A stretch of DNA of 20,345 nt, from the NCBI GenBank assembly GCA_002329295.1, contig DCTT01000015.1, positions 141,986 through 162,330 on the forward strand, written 5' to 3'. The first letter of the stretch is position 1, and every line of letters begins with the position of its first letter. The position numbers and the translations under genes are program-made. The notes beneath the pieces were generated by a model. It was not told the DNA's origin and ran no database searches. It worked only from the letters and a program-made list of their open reading frames with translations. The stretch is from Eubacteriaceae bacterium UBA1433 (GTDB lineage Bacteria > Bacillota > Clostridia > Eubacteriales > UBA1433). This document shows positions 15,099 through 20,345 of this stretch, piece by piece.

Positions 15099-15488
15099 TT
15101 AACGTTTTGAGAATTGCGGAGCTCTTCTTGCTTTTTTCAGGCCATATTTTTTGCGTTCCGTCATTCTTGAATCTCTCGTTAAAAAACCGGCTTTTTTCAG
15201 CTCTGCTTTCAACGTTTCATCAGCCTGCACCAGTGCGCGCGAAAGACCGTGCTTGATGGCGCCCGCTTGTCCTGTAAACCCGCCGCCTTTCACATTGACA
15301 AATACGTCATATTTGTTCAATGCATCTGTGAGAGCAAGGGGTTGTTTTGCAATCACTTTCAATGTTTCCATCCCAAAATAGTCATCAATATCTCTTTTAT
15401 TGATCGTGAAACCGCCTTTTCCGGGACGAAGAATAACACGTGCGATTGATTTTTTTCTGCGGCCTACCGCCATAAACTGTTCTGCCAT
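15099..15488 (-). CDS. rpsI: Ribosomal protein S9
   Basis: A 129-residue S9, the normal length. It begins with VGRRKKSIARV, contains NVKGGGFTGQAGAIKHGLSR, and has the conserved C-terminal tail ending in KARRAPQFSKR, whose last residues reach the P-site tRNA. A GGAGGAG site lies before the ATG and overlaps the rplM TAG stop. It is the second gene of the rplM-rpsI operon. Confidence 0.99.
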   Translation of the reverse strand: MAEQFMAVGRRKKSIARVILRPGKGGFTINKRDIDDYFGMETLKVIAKQPLALTDALNKYDVFVNVKGGGFTGQAGAIKHGLSRALVQADETLKAELKKAGFLTRDSRMTERKKYGLKKARRAPQFSKR

Positions 15489-15500
15489 ATTGCTCTCCTC

Positions 15501-15944
15501 CTATGCCTTTATTTCCAATTTTTCGGGTTTCTGTGCTGCATGAGGATGCTCATTTCCTGCATATACTTTCAGCTTTCTATACATCTGCCTTCCAAGCGTG
15601 TTTTTAGGCAACATTCCTTTAATCGCCTTCTCCACAACAAATTCCGGCTTTTTCGCTAAAAGCTCTTTGTATTGCGTAGATTTAAATCCACCCGGATATC
15701 CGGAATGTCTATGATACATTTTTTGTTCTACCTTTTTTCCGGTGAGCACAATTTTTTCCGCATTGATAATGATGACATAGTCTCCGGTATCAATATGCGG
15801 AGTAAAGCACGGTTTATTTTTCCCGCGCAAAACACTTGCTACTTGTGTAGCCATTCTGCCGAGCGTCAAACCTTCCGCATCCACCACATACCACTTTCGG
15901 TCAATGTGTTCCGGTTTGGCAATTGCTGTTGTTTTTGTTAACAT
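15501..15944 (-). CDS. rplM: Ribosomal protein L13
   Basis: A 147-residue L13, an early-assembling 50S protein. It has RKWYVVDAEGLTLGRMATQV near the start, RHSGYPGGFKS, the GMLPKNTLGRQMYRKLKVY block and the C-terminal EHPHAAQKPE, all typical. I use the ATG at 15944, preceded by GGAGGAATTC; an in-frame start four codons earlier has no separate site. It has its own promoter and a structured leader of the L13 type, which is the known autoregulatory arrangement in Firmicutes. Confidence 0.98.
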   Translation of the reverse strand: MLTKTTAIAKPEHIDRKWYVVDAEGLTLGRMATQVASVLRGKNKPCFTPHIDTGDYVIIINAEKIVLTGKKVEQKMYHRHSGYPGGFKSTQYKELLAKKPEFVVEKAIKGMLPKNTLGRQMYRKLKVYAGNEHPHAAQKPEKLEIKA

Positions 15945-15958
15945 GAATTCCTCCATCA

Positions 15959-16006
15959 GTTGGTATTATTGACATTCCCGGGGCATTGGGAATATATAAT
16001 GCCAAC
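15959..16006 (-). ncRNA. L13 ribosomal leader hairpin
   Basis: The minus-strand leader folds into one long hairpin: GTTGG with CCAAC, ATTAT with ATAAT, ATTCCC with GGGAAT, and an internal loop GTCA, with the loop AATGCCCC at the tip. The hairpin begins almost at the predicted transcription start and ends about 15 bases before the rplM ATG. Its position agrees with the L13 leader family; the structure-based assignment is by eye. Confidence 0.75.
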
Positions 16007-16010
16007 GCAT

Positions 16011-16039
16011 ATTTTATAAAATAAATGTTTTGCTGTCAA
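16011..16039 (-). promoter_or_regulatory. Promoter of rplM-rpsI
   Basis: A perfect TTGACA (16034-16039) is 17 bases upstream of TAAAAT (16011-16016) on the minus strand, between the truA stop and the leader hairpin. Confidence 0.88.
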
Positions 16040-16054
16040 TATGTAATTGCCGTT

Positions 16055-16789
16055 TTAATAGAAGATTTCTTTTAAATACAGCCCTTCCGCAGGTAATGTA
16101 GGGCCTGCCAAAGTTCTGTCTTTTTTCTTTAAAATACTCGGAATATCTTCAGGCGTAATTTTCCCGATTCCGCAATAAAAAAGTGTTCCTGCCAGGATAC
16201 GCACCATATTGTAGAGAAAACCGTTTCCGGTCACTTCCATGTCAATGACATCTCCGGTTTTTTGTACCGTCAAATCATAGATTTCTCGTTCAAAGCTTTT
16301 CGTTTGACTCCCAGCCGCACTCATAGCGGTAAAATCATGAACACCCATCAGACTCTTTGATCCTTGCTGCATCGCTGCAAGATTGATCTCCGCCGCATAA
16401 TGATATGCACGGTTTAAATAAAAAGGCGATGCTACTCGACGATTGTAAATGCGATATAAGTAAGTTTTTCGTTTCGCTCTAAAACGACTGTGAAAATCTC
16501 CGTTTCGTTCAATCGCACAAACCACTCTAATATCCTGCGGCAAAGCACTGTTGAGTGCAAAAGGAAATTTTTCCGCAGGAATCTGCACCTTTGTGAAAAA
16601 ATTCGCACTTTGGCGCAATGCATGTACTCCCGCATCGGTACGTCCCGCACCGATAACGGTTGTCTTTTCACCGACAATGCTTTCTAACGCTTCTTCAAGT
16701 TTTTGTTGAATGGAGATGCCGTTTATTTGCCTTTGCCAACCGCAATAGGCGCTTCCGTCGTATTCAATGATAATCTGCACATTGCGCAT
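16055..16789 (-). CDS. truA: tRNA pseudouridine synthase A
   Basis: A 244-residue TruA, which makes pseudouridine 38-40 in the anticodon arm of tRNAs. The catalytic aspartate is Asp52 in GAGRTDAGVHA; the neighbouring IEYDGSAYCGWQRQ at the N-terminus and the VTGNGFLYNMVRILAGTL block near residue 186 are family marks. The ATG at 16789 has GGAGG nine bases upstream, whereas an upstream TTG is too close to it. It follows ecfT and ends the rpoA-rplQ-ecf-truA run, before the rplM promoter. Confidence 0.98.
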   Translation of the reverse strand: MRNVQIIIEYDGSAYCGWQRQINGISIQQKLEEALESIVGEKTTVIGAGRTDAGVHALRQSANFFTKVQIPAEKFPFALNSALPQDIRVVCAIERNGDFHSRFRAKRKTYLYRIYNRRVASPFYLNRAYHYAAEINLAAMQQGSKSLMGVHDFTAMSAAGSQTKSFEREIYDLTVQKTGDVIDMEVTGNGFLYNMVRILAGTLFYCGIGKITPEDIPSILKKKDRTLAGPTLPAEGLYLKEIFY

Positions 16790-16808
16790 AAGCAAATTCC
16801 TCCGCCTT

Positions 16809-17630
16809 CTATTGAATGGGAATGCGCATCAATGGCAAAAATCTGCTGGCAATCATCATCGCCACCATGACGACCGTTACAATATAAGCAATTCTATCAT
16901 TTTTGCTATAGGATAATTCATACAATCTTGTTCTGTTGTTGCCGCCTCGATAACACCTTGCTTCCATTGCCATGGCCAATTCGTCTGCCCGTTTAAAAGA
17001 ACCGATAAACAGCGGCACTAAAATCGGAACAATGTTTCTCGCCTTTTTAAAAATACTCCCTGTTTCAAAATCGGCTCCCCGAGCCTTTTGCGCCTTCATA
17101 ATTTTATCCGCCTCTTCCATTAATGTGGGAATAAACCGAAGCGCAATCGTCATCATCATGGAAAGTTCATGGGCATAACTGCGAATGCCGGGAATTACCT
17201 TCATACAATATTCCATGCCGTCCGTCAGTGAAATAGGCGAAGTGGTCAAGGTCATGATCGAAGTACCGACAATGAGCATTGTCAATCGAAGGGCCATAAA
17301 AGCAGCATTAATCAATCCTGCATCCGTCACCTTCAGCGAACCGATACGAAACAACACATTGCCCGGTGTAACAAAGACATTTAAAATGACCGTGATCAAA
17401 ATAATAATTAAAATGGCTTTTACGCTTCTGAAAACAAATTTCAACGGAATGTTAGACATGGCAATCAACAGCGCAAGAAAACCCGCTCCCAAAGCATAAC
17501 CCACATAATTATTGGCAAAAAACAGAATAATGATGTAGACAAACGTGTAAACGATTTTTGTCCGCGGGTCCAAATCGTGTATTTTGGATTGGACAGGGTA
17601 ATATTGGCCAATGGTTATATCTTTGAGCAT
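16809..17630 (-). CDS. ecfT: ECF transporter transmembrane subunit EcfT
   Basis: A 273-residue integral membrane protein that joins the ABC ATPases to interchangeable substrate-binding S components. Several hydrophobic spans are visible (about 26-58, 69-87, 105-130, a long one near 150-170 and 247-262). The two Ala-Arg coupling motifs are at 183-186 (ARGA) and 224-227 (ARCY). It starts inside the end of ecfA2 with a 16-base overlap and a GGGAGGG binding site. As this is the group II arrangement, S components for vitamins or metals should be encoded elsewhere; none is seen here. Confidence 0.95.
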   Translation of the reverse strand: MLKDITIGQYYPVQSKIHDLDPRTKIVYTFVYIIILFFANNYVGYALGAGFLALLIAMSNIPLKFVFRSVKAILIIILITVILNVFVTPGNVLFRIGSLKVTDAGLINAAFMALRLTMLIVGTSIMTLTTSPISLTDGMEYCMKVIPGIRSYAHELSMMMTIALRFIPTLMEEADKIMKAQKARGADFETGSIFKKARNIVPILVPLFIGSFKRADELAMAMEARCYRGGNNRTRLYELSYSKNDRIAYIVTVVMVAMMIASRFLPLMRIPIQ

Positions 17631-18493
17631 GGCGCACCCTCCCCTCTCTTCAAAGCACGCAAAATCTCTTCTTTCGCCTGCTCCGCCCTAAAAATTTGAT
17701 CATCCACATCCATTCCCGCTTTTTTCAATGCCCGCATTAAGCAAATGATATCCGGTGCTCCTAATCCGATTTCGTTCAGTTTTTCAACTTGCGTAAATAT
17801 TTCCGCCGGCGGTGCATCCATCAAAATTTCTCCCGAAGACATCACAATCACACGATTTGCCAATCTTGCCACTTCGTCCATGTTGTGACTTACCAATACC
17901 ACCGTTGTTTTTTGCCGTTCATGCAACTGATAAACGCTGCGCAAGATGTCTTCTTTTCCATAGGGATCCAACCCTGCCGTCGGCTCATCCAAAATCAATA
18001 TTTCCGGTTTCATCGAAAGCACGCCAGCAATGGCTACACGGCGCATTTGTCCTCCCGAAAGCTCAAAGGGTGAACGTTCTTTGTAGGTTTCAAAATCCAA
18101 CCCCACTACCTCCATCGCATCTCTGACACGATTTTCGATTTCCTCTTCCGAAAGCCCCAAATTCTTCGGCCCAAAGGCAATGTCTTTAAAAACCGTTTCC
18201 TCAAAAAGCTGGTGCTCCGCATACTGAAATACCAATCCTACTTTGCGGCGAAGCGCCAACTTATCTCCCTTACTGTCGCCCATTTTGACCCCATCCACCA
18301 CAACGCTTCCTTCCGTCGGAGACAATAAACCGTTTAAATGTTGGATTAACGTAGATTTTCCCGAACCGGTATGTCCGATAATGCCGATAAATTCATCTTT
18401 ATCAATAGAAAAATGAATATCCTTTAATGCCGCAAATTCAAAGGGCGTACCTTGTGCATAGATATGTGATACATTGATTAGTTGAACTGACAT
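17615..18493 (-). CDS. ecfA2: ECF transporter ATPase EcfA2
   Basis: A 292-residue ATPase of the energy-coupling factor module. Walker A is GHTGSGKST at 40-48, the Q-loop is FQYAEHQLF, the signature LSGGQ is at 145-149, and Walker B is ILILDE at 165-170, with Glu170 catalytic; VSHNM is the switch histidine. It overlaps ecfA1 by 16 bases at its start and ecfT by 16 at its end. The motif set and the order after EcfA1 identify it as EcfA2. Confidence 0.95.
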   Translation of the reverse strand: MSVQLINVSHIYAQGTPFEFAALKDIHFSIDKDEFIGIIGHTGSGKSTLIQHLNGLLSPTEGSVVVDGVKMGDSKGDKLALRRKVGLVFQYAEHQLFEETVFKDIAFGPKNLGLSEEEIENRVRDAMEVVGLDFETYKERSPFELSGGQMRRVAIAGVLSMKPEILILDEPTAGLDPYGKEDILRSVYQLHERQKTTVVLVSHNMDEVARLANRVIVMSSGEILMDAPPAEIFTQVEKLNEIGLGAPDIICLMRALKKAGMDVDDQIFRAEQAKEEILRALKRGEGAPCSKI

Positions 18494-19314
18494 AAGTTTT
18501 CCACCAGCTCATCTACCGTTAATATCCCATCCGGTATTGCGAGTCCTTCTTTTTTTAATTCATAAGCAAGATGTGTGATGTTGGGTACATCCAAAAACAC
18601 CTCTTGCAATTCTTCCACACGGGCAAAAATCTCTTTCGGCGAGCCTTGCATCAAAATATCGCCCTGATTTAATACAATGATGCGATCGGCATCAACGATT
18701 TCTTCCATATAATGTGTAATATAGACCACTGTCGTGTGATTTTCTTTATTCAATTGTTTAATGCATTCGAGTACTTCTTCTCTGCCGGAAGGATCCAACA
18801 TCGCTGTGGCCTCGTCAAAAATAATGCATCGCGGCTCCATGGCCAATATGCCCGCAATGGCAATGCGTTGCTTTTGTCCTCCCGAAAGTTGATGAGGCTT
18901 TCGATCTTTGAATTCGCTCATGCGCACTATTTCCAAAGAATCATCCACACGTCTGCGTATTTCTCCGGGTTCTACACCTAAATTTTCCGGCCCAAAGGCA
19001 ACATCTTCTTCCACGATGGTCGCAACAATCTGATTATCGGGATTTTGAAATACAATCCCTGCCTTTTGCCTGATTTCCCATATTTTTTCTTCGTCCTTCG
19101 TATTCATGCCATAGACAAAAATATCGCCTGCCGTGGGCATAATAATCCCATTGATCAATTTTGCCAGCGTACTCTTTCCGCTGCCATTATGACCAATAAT
19201 CCCTACAAATTCCCCTTCATAAATATCCAGACTCATATTGTAAATCGCAATAATCTCTTCTTCATCACGACTGTATTTATATTGTAAGTTTTTTATTTCA
19301 ATGGCTTTTTGCAT
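18478..19314 (-). CDS. ecfA1: ECF transporter ATPase EcfA1
   Basis: A 278-residue ATPase and partner of EcfA2 in the asymmetric ATPase pair. Walker A is GHNGSGKST at 41-49, the Q-loop region is FQNPDNQIVATIVEEDVAFG, LSGGQ is at 143-147, and Walker B is CIIFDE at 163-168, with the adjacent ATAMLDP. The FQNPDNQ motif is typical of EcfA1. A weak binding site precedes the ATG. The gene lies 40 bases after the rplQ stop, beyond a hairpin, so it may share the rpoA-rplQ transcript by read-through. Confidence 0.95.
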   Translation of the reverse strand: MQKAIEIKNLQYKYSRDEEEIIAIYNMSLDIYEGEFVGIIGHNGSGKSTLAKLINGIIMPTAGDIFVYGMNTKDEEKIWEIRQKAGIVFQNPDNQIVATIVEEDVAFGPENLGVEPGEIRRRVDDSLEIVRMSEFKDRKPHQLSGGQKQRIAIAGILAMEPRCIIFDEATAMLDPSGREEVLECIKQLNKENHTTVVYITHYMEEIVDADRIIVLNQGDILMQGSPKEIFARVEELQEVFLDVPNITHLAYELKKEGLAIPDGILTVDELVENLCQFN

Positions 19315-19331
19315 AATATTTACCTATATTT

Positions 19332-19364
19332 AAGAAAGAGAGGAGTAGCTTCGGCTACTCCTCT
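19332..19364 (-). terminator. Hairpin overlapping the rplQ stop codon
   Basis: AGAGGAGTAGC and GCTACTCCTCT form a perfect 11-bp stem with a 4-base loop (19339-19349, 19354-19364). The rplQ stop TAG lies inside the first arm on the minus strand. The 3' tail CTTTCTT is only partly T-rich, so it is probably a leaky terminator or a processing or stability element before ecfA1. Confidence 0.7.
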
Positions 19365-19726
19365 TTTGCTGCAATGGCACTGCTCTCTGTTAATCTGAGG
19401 ATCGCCATTTCTGCGCCATCCCCTCTCCTCGTACCCAATTTATAAATCCGTGTATATCCGCCTTCTCTCGTTGCATTCGCCGGTGCTATTTCCGTAAAAA
19501 GTCTCGTTACGACTTTTCTGTCTGTGATATAGCCCAAGGCCTGGCGTTTTGTGTGCAACGTATTGCGTTTTCCCAAAGTAATCATTTTTTCTGCAATTTT
19601 TCCCGTTTCCTTTGCCCGATCAAGTGTCGTGGTAATTTCCCCGTATCTGAAAAAATCTGTCACCAAATTTCTCAGCATTGCTTTTCTTTGATCGGAAGGG
19701 CGTCCTAATTTTTTGTATCCAGCCAA
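19355..19726 (-). CDS. rplQ: Ribosomal protein L17
   Basis: A 123-residue L17, a 50S protein near the exit tunnel. It starts with KLGRPSDQRKAMLRNL, and carries ITTTLDRAKE and the C-terminal GYTRIYKLGTRRGDGAEMAI, all conserved. A GGAGGG site precedes the ATG. It directly follows rpoA, the usual order, and its stop codon is part of a hairpin that may reduce transcription into the ecf genes. Confidence 0.99.
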   Translation of the reverse strand: MAGYKKLGRPSDQRKAMLRNLVTDFFRYGEITTTLDRAKETGKIAEKMITLGKRNTLHTKRQALGYITDRKVVTRLFTEIAPANATREGGYTRIYKLGTRRGDGAEMAILRLTESSAIAAKEE

Positions 19727-19741
19727 TTTCTATCCCTCCTC

Positions 19742-20345
19742 TTATTCGTCACTTTGCTTAAATTTCAGTCCCATCTCAGCCAGCTTTTGTTTAATTTCGC
19801 TCAATGATTTTCTACCCAAATTGCGAATTTTCATCATTTCTTCTTCTGTTTTTTCTGTCAGTTCCGAAACATAATTGATGTTCGCACGTTTTAAGCAGTT
19901 GTTGGAACGCACCGAGAGTTCCATCTCTTCAATAGACATTTCCAACATTTTTTCTTTCTTATTTTCATCTTTTTCGACCAAAACTTCCATTTCGCCGACT
20001 TCGCTTTCCAAATTGATAAACATCTTCAAGTGATCGTTCATCACTTTGGCGGCCAAAGAAATGGCGGCGTTAGGCGTAATGGTTCCGTCCGTCCAAATCT
20101 GAATGCTCAATTTATCAAAATCAGTCACGTTTCCCACACGTGTGTCCTGCACCGTAAAATTTACCTTTGTCACAGGTGTAAAAATAGAATCCACGGGCAA
20201 GGTATCAATGGTGTCTTTTGAATCTTTATTTTTGTCTGCCGGCACATATCCTCTGCCTCTGGCAATCGTCAGCTCCATATTGAGCTCACCTTCTTCGGTC
20301 AACGTGGCAATGTGAAGATCTTTGTTCACTATTTCCACATCAGAG
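19742..20345 (-). CDS. rpoA: RNA polymerase alpha subunit, 5' end outside window
   Basis: The C-terminal 200 or so residues of RpoA; the frame continues past the window edge, so about 115 N-terminal residues are missing if the subunit has its usual length of about 315. Visible are the later part of the alpha N-terminal domain with VEIVNKDLHIATL, GRGYVPA and KVNFTVQDTRVG, a flexible Lys/Glu-rich linker, and the alpha C-terminal domain with ELSVRSNNCLKRANI and KIRNLGRKSLSEIKQKL, which contacts upstream DNA and activators. A GTG near the edge is not the true start. It leads into rplQ, the conserved order. Confidence 0.98.
   Translation of the reverse strand, partial: SDVEIVNKDLHIATLTEEGELNMELTIARGRGYVPADKNKDSKDTIDTLPVDSIFTPVTKVNFTVQDTRVGNVTDFDKLSIQIWTDGTITPNAAISLAAKVMNDHLKMFINLESEVGEMEVLVEKDENKKEKMLEMSIEEMELSVRSNNCLKRANINYVSELTEKTEEEMMKIRNLGRKSLSEIKQKLAEMGLKFKQSDE

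Noticed and set aside
17615..18493. Overlaps of 16 bases at both ends of ecfA2 as possible frameshifts
   Set aside because: Both overlaps are typical translational coupling in ecf operons; all three proteins have intact motifs and ends.
1..20345. tRNA, rRNA, CRISPR array, insertion sequence, prophage or attachment site
   Set aside because: No array-like direct repeats, transposase or integrase frames, terminal inverted repeats or tRNA-like folds were seen on either strand.

Overview
The window comes from the chromosome of a low-to-moderate GC Bacillota, most likely an anaerobic Clostridia-like bacterium. The evidence is strong AGGAGG ribosome binding sites, AT-rich spacers, Firmicutes-style L10 and L13 ribosomal leaders, an EcfA1-EcfA2-EcfT module beside rplQ, and an electron-bifurcating NfnAB-type oxidoreductase pair, which is typical of anaerobes. 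The genus cannot be read from the sequence. Most genes lie on the minus strand; only nfnA-nfnB and a DUF1015 gene are on the plus strand.

Reading the minus strand in its direction of transcription (right to left): the 3' part of rpoA, then rplQ, a hairpin overlapping the rplQ stop, ecfA1-ecfA2-ecfT and truA; then a strong promoter, an L13-type leader, rplM and rpsI, closed by a perfect 14-bp bidirectional terminator. The plus-strand island follows: a DUF1015 gene (13652-15022) and nfnA-nfnB (11118-13357), divergent from a MerR-type regulator with a one-base frameshift in an A9 tract (9996-10878). The regulator is followed by an imidazolonepropionase-like amidohydrolase. Next comes the second translation block, rpmG-secE-nusG-rplK-rplA, with an L1-site mimic of 23S rRNA between rplK and rplA, and rplJ-rplL with their own promoter and an L10 leader carrying an attenuator. 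That block ends in a terminator after rplL and is followed by a COG2509 FAD-dependent oxidoreductase, not by rpoBC. The left end is a tightly coupled OmpR-type response regulator, a HAMP-PAS histidine kinase and a membrane-anchored propeller-like protein that runs off the window.

The window is largely core machinery: transcription (rpoA, nusG), ribosomal proteins, protein export (secE), tRNA pseudouridylation (truA) and vitamin/metal uptake energising (ECF module). I see no insertion sequence, CRISPR array, prophage, tRNA or rRNA. The best candidates for something unusual are the frameshifted MerR regulator, the repeated TAACGT elements and long-spacer promoter it shares with nfnAB, the L1 mimicry site, the unusual linkage of ribosomal clusters with rpoBC missing after rplL, and the propeller gene fused by translation coupling to the two-component system. 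I found no clear undescribed multi-gene system.
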